A stretch of DNA of 64,000 nt from Nymphalis io (taxonomy: Eukaryota; Arthropoda; Insecta; Lepidoptera; Nymphalidae), in the NCBI RefSeq assembly GCF_905147045.1, contig NC_065899.1, positions 1,934,501-1,998,500 of the forward strand. Direction: 5' to 3'. The position numbers were made by a program, and so were the translations under genes. Within the stretch, counting starts at the first letter, position 1. The number at the start of each line of letters is the position of its first letter. Under the pieces are notes generated by a model that was given only the letters and a program-made list of their open reading frames with translations, did not search any database and had not been told where the DNA came from. Of the stretch, positions 1-10,121 are shown piece after piece.

Positions 1-219
1 CTGATCCCAAATTAAGCTTGTACAAAGCTTGTTCTATGGAAACCAGACAACTGATATACTATATATACTACATTTCTTATACTTATATAGATAATTACAC
101 CTAGACTCAGGACAAACAGACATGTTCATGTACACAAATATCTGTCCTGGGTGGGAATCGAACCCATAAACTTCGGCGTGAAAGTTAAGCATCCACCAAC
201 CACGCCAACCGGCTCGTCA
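1..219 (-). mobile_element. tRNA-derived SINE, family A (copy 1, cut by window edge)
   Basis: Reverse complement of the unit at 11299-11575: it ends in the tRNA-like head GACGAGCCGGTTGGCGTGG and contains an RNA polymerase III box B-like GGTTCGATTCC. The tail lies outside the window. Confidence 0.75.
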
Positions 220-498
220 ATTATTGTAATATAAATTTCAAGATTGCCTGTGTATACCTCCAAATCGATGTAACCGAGTCATATCCCTGAAGGAAATCTT
301 TACTGTATTCCAATGAAAGATGATAGACATACACAAACTTTAGATTTATTATTTATAATAAAAGATTTTTACGTTAAACTTCTCAAATCCTCAATTTTAC
401 TTCTAAAGTAAGTTCTATAATAACTTTGCCGACATTAAAAACGCTATTATTTTCTAGATCTCGAATAATTATCATGTCCCTCGAAACATTGTGTGTGT

Positions 499-797
499 TT
501 TTTTATTATTATTGAATAGTTAGGCGCAAGAGCATATGGGCCAACTGGTGATAAGTGGTCACCAACGCCCATATACATTATTATTGTAAGAAATGTTAAC
601 CATCGCTTACATCGCCAATGGGCCACCAACCTTGAGACCTAAGATATTATGTGCTTTGTTCCTGCACTTACACTGGCTCACTTACCATTCAAAACGGAAC
701 ACAACAATACTAATTATTGCTGTTTGTCGGTAAAATACCTGATTAGTAGGCGGTACCTACCCAGGCTGGCTTGCACAGAGCGCTATTACCACGCCAA
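499..797 (-). mobile_element. Poly(A)-tailed retroposon, family C
   Basis: Minus orientation, since the T-rich start on the plus strand is the tail. Landmarks are GAGCATATGGGCC, GGTCACCAACGCCC, ATGTTAACCATCGCTTACAT and GGTACCTACCCAGG. Eleven copies in the window define the unit of about 290 bases. The parent element (a LINE 3' end or a SINE) is not established. Confidence 0.75.
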
Positions 798-857
798 ATT
801 TTTATATATATCATAGTGTCACAATTAAATTCATTATTATTCTTCTTCTCTTTCAAG

Positions 858-1618
858 GTTCGTGTGATGTTTTCACCGAGCTCATAGGAGCAAAGGGTAA
901 AGACGTACTCTACATCGGCGACCATATATTCGGCGATATCCTTAAGTCCAAGAAGATAGGCGGCTGGCGGACATTCTTAATAGTACCTGAACTGGTTCAG
1001 GAGCTACACGTGTGGACCGACAAGTGTCAACTGTTCGCTCAGCTGCAAAACCTGGATATACAACTTGGGGATATGTACAAGTGAGTAAATTGTTATTTAT
1101 ATATGGGTTAAGCGTTAATGGCGCAATGGCTTACGGACCGCGTAGCTATATAAGTGGCAGTTTCGATTCTAAATTCTTGGGCAATTGTCTCCACTCCTAA
1201 CACAAGATGTACGTTTAATTAGAGGGATATACATATAAACAAGTGTAACGGGCATAATATAATAGAGATTAAAGTTGTAATTAATGATTATTCTTGCATT
1301 TCCAATATTTATGGGCAGAATTGGTCAATTGAGAACTTAGTACCACAAAAAATCATTATATATATAATACAATAATAGTGTCCTCCAGACTGATTCCGGC
1401 TACGGCGGCCAATCTCAAGAGAGATTAGCCAACTACGCAGGAGGTATAGTACAAGTGAGTGTGCAAACATATGTGCACTCTCTTTCCCTAACTCTCATTA
1501 TCCGATGGGACGGCAATCCGACACGACCGGAAAGAGTTCAGTTCAGTTTACAAACACGTAAAGCCGTTGGTCCTGCTAGCCTGCTGGTCTGCTATCCTGC
1601 TAAGCCTGTTTGTCTTGT

Positions 1619-1676
<58 letters not shown>

Positions 1677-4600
1677 AAAAGGTAATATAATATAAAGGTA
1701 TATATATATATATATATATACCTTTTTTATGGTATTTTTGACCCATTCTGTCCATGAATATTATAACTGCAAGAATAATCATTAATTACAACTTTAATCT
1801 CTTATCATGTTATGCCCGTTATATTTGTTTACTCAATATTGAAATTGGAACACAGTAATATAAATGTTAGATTATAATCAGACAGTCCCAATAGTAAAAA
1901 TGATAGTTTGATTTAAATACGAAACTTTGGATATTTTGGTCTATTATCTTTGCCAATATTAGTCGTATATTAAAACCTACGTGTAAAATAATTCCTACGT
2001 CCTTACAATGTTAGTACATTATCATTTTCACCACAACACATACGATGATCCAATTACATACGTTTCTGTTATATATAGCCATATATGTATATGATTATTT
2101 ATCTGTGGACGACATTTCGTTAGCGGCATTATCATTCCGTAATTTCGATGTTTTGTGATCGCAATGATCATTATAATTTATCTTATTATTCAGTTTATAT
2201 CGTTGTTTGTTATTAAACGTCCGAATGGTCGCTAAATATGTAGTAATTGCCAATAAATGTCTCAATGCTAATAAGCCGTTTAGCCGACCAACCTTTATAG
2301 GATTAATAATTAAGCGCGTTTATATTATTCTTTTTTTTATATAGAAAAGGTTGGAGGACGAGCATATGGGCCACCTGATGGTAAGTGGTCACCAACGCCC
2401 ATAGACATTGGCATTGTAAGAAATGTTAACCATCGCTTACATCGCTAAGGCGCCACCAACCTTGGGAACTAAGGTATTATATTCCTTGTACCTGTAATTA
2501 CACTGGCTCACTCACCCTTCAAACCGGAACTCAACAATACCAAGTACTGCTGTTTTGCGGCAGAATATCTGATGAGTGGGTGGTACCTACCCAGACGAGC
2601 CCTACCACAAGTAAATTCACAATAAAACTGTTCAACGAGAACCTTCTCTATGTCTCACAGGATTAATAAAGCAATTTCCTAAATGGCTGACTGTTTTTTT
2701 TGATATACATACTTTATTTATTTATTTATTTATTTTTTATTTATTTGTTAAAGCACAAATTAAAATATTAAAAAAACTTGAGAGAAGAATTGGTGGGTAA
2801 ATTATTTTCGTAATGTGCACTAAATAAATTTGATCTTATGGATCGGCATCGGCTTTTCAACTTTATCTAATCGATTCAAAGTGACATACGTTTATAGATA
2901 AAAAATGTTTTTGGATGAGACTAGCGTGTTGTATTGTCTTCCCTGGTCGTTACCGCGGTTAGAAGACGAGAATCTTAGCTTAAAGTAAGCGTATAAAAAT
3001 CTCGGGCAAGCACCACTGAATTTTCATGTGCTTAATTTGTGTTAATAATAATTTTTAGTTATGTTAAAATCCATCACTCTTTTGGTGCACTATCACATTG
3101 CTAAAAACGTTTTTTTTTTTCAACGAGGCAACCCCTTCGCTGCATTTGTTTAATACTATTTAATACAATAACAGATGTTCTTAATTATTGTATATATGTT
3201 TCTTGCCAGTAAATTATATCGTTTTTACTTTAATGTATTTTAGTATTTTGAATCACGTTACATTAATTTCAATTCCATGAATAGAATACCGCTGACGCAA
3301 AATATAATTTATTTCGCGTGTTGACAAGAGCGGACTAAATTAAATTGCGTTCGTATATTTAATAAAAGCGTGAATGTAATACGTAGTACATTCAAATAAT
3401 TTTGGTAATGGTAGTAGTTACATCCTACCTATCTACATTATATATATAGCCGAGATGGCCCAGTGGTAAGAACGCGTGAATCTTAACCGATGATCGTGGG
3501 TTCAAACCCGGGCAAGCACCACTGAATTTTCATGTGCTTAATTTGTGATTATAATTCATCTCGTGCTTTACGGTGAAGGAAAACATCGTGAGGAAACCTG
3601 CATGTGTCTAATTTCACTGAAATTCTGCCACATGTGAATTCTACCAACCCGCATTGGAGCAGCGTGGTGGAATAAGCTCCAAACCTTCTCCTCAAAAAGA
3701 GGAGAGGAGGCCTTTAGCCCAGCAGTGGGACATTCACAGGCTGTTACGGAAAATATCTACATTAAGTGAAATAAGTTGAAAGTTGTTGTATATATGTGTA
3801 GTTCAGTTTTTAAAGCGATAAAGCGATGTATGTTTTGCTTCCCAAACAACGGCTTATAAAATATTTATAACTATTTAAAAGATGAAGAAGTGGAACCGAT
3901 TGATGTTGTCAAATTTTATTCTTGATTTTAATTTATCATTTATTTTAACATATTAATTATTACAAGAGGTCTCACATTTGACAGTAATTTATTGCTAATT
4001 CATAATTCATGCAATTTTTTTTTTTTAATTTTTTATTTAACTTCTATGCATAAATGTTTCAATTATAGATGACGAATGATGGTAATAAAAAAGCATACCC
4101 AATGAAATGTCAAAAAACGTTTGACAAGAAACGATAGACGACGTGTTTAACATTTTCTGTATGAACGTAAACAATAATGTTTAATTTTATTTAATATAAT
4201 GTAGTTAAATCATAAATATCCATAAATATTAACTTTCTGCACTACTTCTCCATATAAACATTATAAGTATTAAGTCATTCCAAATCTCACGTTCCTCTGT
4301 GCGCTCAATGAGCTTAAAAAGTGGTACAAAGTTTTCTCTTCACATATGTATGTATATATATCACTTAAAATTATATTACAAATACGAAAATTACTGTTAC
4401 TGTTACGCTTTCACGGCTAAATCACTGAACCGATTTTGATGAAATTTTATTGGGAAATACTACTTGCTCCACCTAAAGGCTACTTTGCTTATACCTAATT
4501 GCTCCAATTGTGTGCTGAAATTAGTGGGGGGGGGGCACTAACATGAGGGAAGATATATATTTCCCCATTTCGCCCAGACTCGTTGACCTTATCACTACTA

Positions 4601-7600
4601 AGTAACTAGACTATAACTAAAAGGATTATAATATTTATTTAAGGAAACATTACAACCGTTTAGAAACCATAACGTTTACTGCTGTTTCTGCAATTAACGC
4701 ATCAAGAACGCTCGTTAAACTCATGTTTTATGATACCGAGAATGATAAAATATTTTATTTACGTGTTTAACGACTTAATTCTAATAGATATTTTATATTC
4801 CATAATAAAGTCCAGAGGTTACAATTGATTATTTATTTATCAAAAGTAATCATCCAACCGATATTCTAAATATTAGAAAAAAAAACAACAAGATCAACAA
4901 TAGTCGAAATTGAATTTTGTTTATGGTAACTCCGCTCAAACCAGAATAAGTGCGATGGAAGCTGTTTATGGAATTGACTTTCCTGTTACAACCATGATGT
5001 TCAAGTGACATCGAAACTATAGAATAAATAGTAGACATACGTCGTCATGCATGAATCAGTCGGAAAACTTTAACAAGATGGTAGGCCTTTGGGCAAGCCC
5101 GTCACCACTCACTTTTCAAATATTCTACCGACAAACAGCAATACTTAGTATTGGTGTGTTCCGGGGTGAAGGGTGAGCGAGCCGGTATGAGGCACAAGGG
5201 ACGTCATACCATCAAATGGCTCATTTGCCCGTCTGCCTTAATATACGGCCTGAAAACACTTGTTGACCATCTATAGACTTATTACACTTCAGCGACTTGT
5301 TTCCAAATTAAAAAAGAGCTAAGTGGAACAAAATATACCTGTTATGAGAGCAAAAACAAAAATATTTTTTAAGGGCTAGAGAATAATTATAATTATCATG
5401 TTCTGCTACATTTATGCAGTTTTATTTTTTTATTGACAAACCGTCTATTCCGCGGATTATTGGGGGGTTTTGCTTCGTGTAATATCCTCTCATCTGTAAA
5501 CTTTCGGTGAATATCCACGTGTTCTAATTACTGGACCATCTTGACTTTATGTTGTACTGAGTTCTTAATAGTATCGTTTAGAAATGTATTGATCGTTCGT
5601 TCGAATTGTTCGCAGAGATCTGGACTCGAGCACGAAGGAGAAGCCCGACATATCGAAGCTCCGCATGGCGATACGCGACGTGACGCACAAGATGGACCTC
5701 GCGTACGGCATGCTCGGCTCGCTGTTCCGCTCCGGCTCCAGGCAAACGTTCTTCTCTTCGCAGGTTATATAACACTAGCACCTCTAACTGTCTCGTTGCT
5801 CTAGTTACTACCTCACAATGCCGATATTCCGAGCCTCAACTCCAGATCGACTTGGCTTGGGCTTGTAGTCTTACGAGATTATTTTTGAATGAACTTAATA
5901 TTTTAATATTTATTAATTATTTATTTAAACGTCCATTGCAGGTGGTGAGGTACGCAGACCTGTACGCGGCGTCGTTCCTCAACCTGATGTACTACCCGTT
6001 CTGCTACATGTTCCGAGCGCCCGCCATGCTCATGCCGCACGAGTCCACCGTCGCGCACGAGCAGCGCTTCACCGTCGACACGCCCACCATCGACCGGTCC
6101 GTACCGCGCACCACGCGCACCACCCCTCGCGCGCTACCCACATCACACGAACAACACAGACCTCGCACAGTACCCGCCCCAAGCGCTCTACTCGCCCCCC
6201 GCCAACCCGCACCACGCACACTGCCAGCCCTACGTCTACTACCTGCACCAAGCCCAATACCCGCCCCACGTCCGCTACCCGCATCACGCTCAATAATCCA
6301 TATAGATGATTAGCTATTTTATTTTAAAGATCTATGGTTTTTATCGCCCATAAATGTGTTAACCTTACTTATTTTAATATACATAAAGTTAGTTAAAATA
6401 TTGTATAATTCCAGGTCGAGACATTCGAGCACGCAGCGTGCGTTCACTGAGCGCGCTCTGAGCGCGGCCTGCGTCGCCGAGATCTCCTCGGACGAGGTGG
6501 TGGGCACGTCGGAGAGCGCCGATCTAAAGGTACCCCTCGAAAGAACTACAAAATATTTAATGATTCAACTTGTTACAGATACCACACACACAGCCAGTTT
6601 CTGAAATTATGACCAATGTCAGATTTACTAATCTGTTTAAATACTGGACGTTTATTGGTAGCTTATCACGTCATTGGCAGCAATCAACCAATCAGATTAA
6701 AAGCGAATTAGTTAACACTTTCACTATCAAACTCATCTAATAAAACTACGCCGTATACCAAAAAATTGACGATTGTACATTTTCGAGTACATGACGCGAT
6801 GAACGTGATGTTTTGATTTTGAATTTATTATGTAATTTTGTCATGACTTGGTCAAAGTTTTGTAAGTCGAGATGGCCCGGTGGTACGAACGCGTGAATCT
6901 TAACCGATGAACGTGGGTTCGAACCCGGGCAAGCACCTCTGAATTTTCATGTGCTTAATTTCTGTTTATAATTCATCTCGTGCTTTTCGGTGAAGGAAAA
7001 CATTGTGAGGAAACCTGCATGTGTCTAATTTCATCGAAATTCTGCCACATGTGTATTCCACCAATCCGCATTGGAGCAGCGTGGTGGAATATGCTCTAAA
7101 CCTTCTCAAATAGGGAGAGGAGGCCTTAGCCCAGCAGTGGGACATTTACAGGCTGTTACTACTTACTACTATGTAATTTTGTTATTTAGCAATTTATATA
7201 TAATTTATGAATTTATTATGAAATACTTTTGTAAATAAAAAATCTACAAATAATTTAATTAATTGGTCCGGCAAGAAGCGCAAACTATTTGTTTGCGCCA
7301 TTGAATGATATTTTTATATTTTTGCATGCTTGACATCTAGTAAGACACTATTAATTATTTTAATCTTATTTATTGTGTCCAGTTTTGCTAACCAAATAAA
7401 TTAAAAAAAAAACTTTTTTATAGTCAGTTTATCAGCTAGGCGCTCGTTATCGTCGGAGGTGTAGTCATACTCTATGATTCGAAACCGAGTTGTGAAGCAT
7501 ACGGACGAAATAGGTTTGAGTACGGATTTAAAAGTGTTAACGTGACTTAGATATAATAAAATCCAATTTACTAGTGGTACGGATGTATGGCATGCACCCT

Positions 7601-7747
7601 CGGCTAGTCTATCCAGTAGTACACCGTTCCCTATGTGATCAGGGCGAGCGCTCCGTGCCGCACGTGCGGCCCGAGACGCCGCGCCGCCTCACGCACACGC
7701 ACGACGAGGACTGCTCCGACGACGACGACCTCGCCAAGCACAAGTAG
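858..7747 (+). CDS. NT5C2: Cytosolic purine 5'-nucleotidase (NT5C2), C-terminal exons, 5' partial
   Basis: Five coding exons join in frame: 858-1080, 5616-5763, 5942-6096, 6415-6529 and 7643-7747, with stop TAG at 7745-7747. All are flanked by AG and GT. The protein reads through a GDHIFGDIL stretch, the HAD-family motif IV whose aspartates bind magnesium, then GGWRTFLIVPEL, a DVTHKMDLAYGMLGSLFRSG helix region, RYADLYAASFLNLMYYPF and an acidic tail (DEDCSDDDD). This order and the acidic C-terminus match cytosolic 5'-nucleotidase II, a tetrameric enzyme that dephosphorylates IMP and GMP and can transfer phosphate. The N-terminal half, with the nucleophile aspartate, lies left of the window. 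The tail ends in LAKHK instead of the long Asp/Glu run of vertebrates. The downstream exons are very GC-rich compared with their surroundings. Identity is near certain; the last two exons are less conserved but splice in phase. Confidence 0.93.
1378..1560 (-). mobile_element. Family D SINE body, inside a foldback element
   Basis: Plus-strand reading starts GTCCTCCAGACTGATTCCGG and includes GACGGCAATCCGACACGACC, which is the reverse of the family D 3' body. The following CGTAAAGCCGTTGGTCC (1558-1574) is in the opposite orientation to that expected, a sign of rearrangement. Confidence 0.6.
1618..1672. repeat. TA microsatellite
   Basis: About 26 TA units, followed by a second TA block within a short perfect palindrome (about 1695-1732). 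Confidence 0.9.
2331..2612 (-). mobile_element. Family C retroposon
   Basis: T-run then GGACGAGCATATGGGCCACC through GTACCTACCCAGACGAGC; near full-length. Confidence 0.8.
3448..3747 (+). mobile_element. Metulj-like tRNA-derived SINE, family B (full copy)
   Basis: The head AGCCGAGATGGCCCAGTGG and box B GGGTTCAAACCC are followed by a conserved body with GTGAAGGAAAACATCGTGAG and TTGGAGCAGCGTGGTGGAA. It ends at CAGCAGTGGGACATTCACAG plus GCTGTTAC. The sequence matches my memory of the Metulj SINEs of nymphalid butterflies; the name is not verified. Confidence 0.85.
5083..5245 (+). mobile_element. Family C retroposon fragment
   Basis: Plus orientation, with CAAACAGCAATACTTAGTAT and GGGTGAGCGAGCC. 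It is internally deleted and ends at TGGCTCATTTGCCCGTCTG. Confidence 0.65.
6097..6414 (+). repeat. GC-rich minisatellite-like intron of NT5C2
   Basis: The first 200 bases of this short intron (to about 6300) are cytosine-rich and built from imperfect repeats of units such as TACCCGC, CCCACG and CGCGCTCTAC, recurring roughly every 60-70 bases. The rest is normal AT-rich intron. Open frames run through it on both strands, but their composition (runs of Pro, Ala, Arg, Thr) is low-complexity and they are not taken as genes. Confidence 0.5.
6865..7159 (+). mobile_element. Family B SINE in NT5C2 intron
   Basis: Near full-length copy with head, box B (GGTTCGAACCC) and the CAGCAGTGGGACATTTACAG end. 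Confidence 0.85.
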
Positions 7748-8200
7748 ACCGCAGGTACACCCCCCCTCCCTCCACCACCACCACACACACACACACACAC
7801 ATCCGGCCTTTCAACGTGAAAATGTACTTTATTTGAGCTGATACAAATATGTTGTATAAACATTCAATTATTCTAGAATAATTGTTTTAAAGATTTCTTT
7901 GTCTATAACACAACAAAAAAAAAAACTAAATTATATACTATGTTCCTTCCGACCTAAGAAATAGAAATTAGTAAAAAAAAATGTAATTAAAAAAGATGTG
8001 TTTAATATATATATAACAATTATTAGAAAATATTCATATATTTTTTTTCTTTTCAGGTTTCATCAGACTGTGTCTGTATATACACGATCTGCATGTATGG
8101 TCAATTAATTGCTCTTATAATGTTAACGAAGATGGTTCTAACAAATTATGTATTTGAAATGTAGAAATGAATTCGATCGCTGGTTTTAATAAAGCTATTA
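7748..8200 (+). other. NT5C2 3' UTR, probably containing an intron
   Basis: Just after the stop codon a donor (CGCAG/GTACAC, exon end 7754) could pair with an acceptor after a pyrimidine tract (TTTTCAG at 8050-8056). That would leave a spliced 3' UTR ending near the AATAAA signal at 8188-8193, which is followed by GT-rich sequence. The putative UTR intron holds a CA microsatellite around 7784-7801. Splicing here is inferred from consensus only. Confidence 0.45.
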
Positions 8201-8994
8201 TTGTTGAATTTGAATTTGTTATTGATACATATTTTCTTTCTTTTTTTTTTTTGTTAAATACGCTTAGCTCGATTCAAATCGACAGACAGACAAAAATATT
8301 ATTTCATACATTACCTATGAACGTGTTTAAATACAGCAAATATTATATAATAAGTGGTATACCTATTAATTACTATCTTATACATACGAGACTCATTATC
8401 GGCTGAATTGTTTTGTCTCATTTTTTTTATCTGTGCCTTTGCGTCTTTCTGTATATCTGTGCTGTTATTATTGTCTTTAATATTGTGTCAACTGTGTAGC
8501 GATATATAAGTATAAAAATTTGTATTTTTTTGCTGTGTTTACAATGCTACGTGTTTTGATATGAATCGATCGCCAAGCAGAGCGTGTAATAAAATAGATG
8601 TTAGTTGAAGACACTCTTAAAATAGACTTTAATATTAACGCAATAAGATTTTAAATTCTTGCATCGATTTCACACATATTATATTTTTTTATTAAGTTTT
8701 TGAACACGAATTATTTTCTTTTCAAAAATACTATAAATACCGAACATGCAAACATAGGGGTTGCTTTATATCAATTTAAGAGTCATAAATATTATTTAAA
8801 CACTCGTTACAGCCAAAAATAAAACGTATATATCATTTTTATTATCAAAAATATATATTCTTTGAAGATGGATGGAAGATGAGTTCAAATGGAAAGAAAA
8901 ATTTTATCTGAAAATCTCAAGGAACATAGAGATTCTTAACGAACGTCTAGTCTAGTAATATGTAATTATAAAAACAAACAAATATAAACATATA

Positions 8995-9283
8995 AGCCGA
9001 GATGGATAGAACGCGTGAATCTTAACCAAGGACCGTGGGTACAAACCAGGGCAAACCACTGAATTATCATGTGCTTAATTTGTGTTTATAATTCATCTCG
9101 TGCTTGACAGTGAAGGAATACATCGTGAGGAAACCTGCATGTGACTAATTTCATTGAAATTCTGCTAGATGTTTATTCTACCAACCCACTTTGGAGCAGC
9201 GTGGTGGAATAAGCTCCAAATTTTCTCCTCAAAAAAGGAAGAGGAGGCCTTCGCGCAGCAGTGGGACATTAAGAGGATGTTAC
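8995..9283 (+). mobile_element. Family B SINE, diverged
   Basis: Short deletion in the head (GCCGAGATGGATAGAACG) and scattered changes; the rest aligns with the family. It shares about 60 bases of left flank with the copy at 12044. Confidence 0.8.
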
Positions 9284-9998
9284 TGTATTGTATAGACATA
9301 ATTATTATAAACAATGCAATTGTTTTATACAATGGTTATAATAATTGATTAATATAATTATACAATGCAAGTTAGGACATCCTTTTGAGGTTGATCGGAA
9401 ACTTGACATCAAAGTTGTGAATGTAAGGTTGCGTCTCCATAAAAGGAAAATTGGAAACTTTTGTGTTGTCAACACGTATTGGTGACAAGTTTATCTAATT
9501 AAGATACCGACAAATATTGAGTATTGTAATAATTTTTGGTAACTATCAGTATGCTTGCAAACGGTTGCTAACACAGAAAATGCCAAGTGGAAACAAAGTG
9601 AAAAGTGGAAACGCACCTCTATGCGTAGAATTATATTTCTTTTTTAATTTTAGATTCATATGTTTATAATTAAACATAAATAATAATTATTTTTGTTATC
9701 AATTAAAATGTTTATGGTTTGATATAACAGTTGAGATTAAAATTACTTCAGGAAAAATATAATCATTTAAAATGTACTAGAAAATATTTATATAATATAT
9801 TTTATTTATTTACTTACAAAAAATCTTTCATTTTATTTACATTGTAATTCTCACAATGATAATAAAAGAAAATAATATTTATGTTGACTGAATTATTGAA
9901 TTTCTTTAATTAAACGTATTATAGTATACAAATCAATTGGATATATATTTGTTTGAATTGTTTATATAAATGTAATGTTATTGATAATGTAGGCGTTT

Positions 9999-10004
9999 TT
10001 TATT
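9999..10004 (-). terminator. Likely polyadenylation signal of the FRA10AC1 gene
   Basis: AATAAA on the minus strand lies about 120 bases beyond the stop codon. It is the nearest canonical signal seen. Confidence 0.5.
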
Positions 10005-10121
10005 AATTTTTACCCAAACACAAAAAGTTGTTGCCATGAAATAAAATAAAATTTAACAAAAAAAAACTTTTTAATCCTAACCCATATTAGTATTTATATT
10101 TAATATTCAGACCAAGCGTGC

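Larger units (their letters stand above)
1234..1832. mobile_element. Foldback element with about 95-base inverted arms
   Basis: Left arm 1234-1329 and right arm 1739-1832 are imperfect reverse complements over about 95 bases. The shared core includes GAGATTAAAGTTGTAATTAA and TGATTATTCTTGCA. The interior holds a reversed family D SINE body and long TA repeats. Confidence 0.7.
1081..5615 (+). other. NT5C2 intron filled with repeats
   Basis: This 4.5 kb intron separates two confidently joined exons: codon AA/A is split across it. It contains a foldback element (1234-1832), a poly(A)-retroposon copy in minus orientation (2331-2612), an ATTT-rich tract (about 2708-2755), a full SINE (3448-3747), an older repeat (about 4385-4560) and another retroposon fragment (5083-5245). 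No further conserved exon was seen. Confidence 0.7.

Noticed and set aside
1455..1685. Open frame ending in Tyr-Ile repeats
   Set aside because: It is translation of a SINE body and a TA microsatellite.
6004..6313. Open frames on both strands over the C-rich part of the NT5C2 intron
   Set aside because: They come from low-complexity GC-rich sequence with few stop codons. The splice-consistent NT5C2 exon ends at 6096 and the peptides have no family resemblance.
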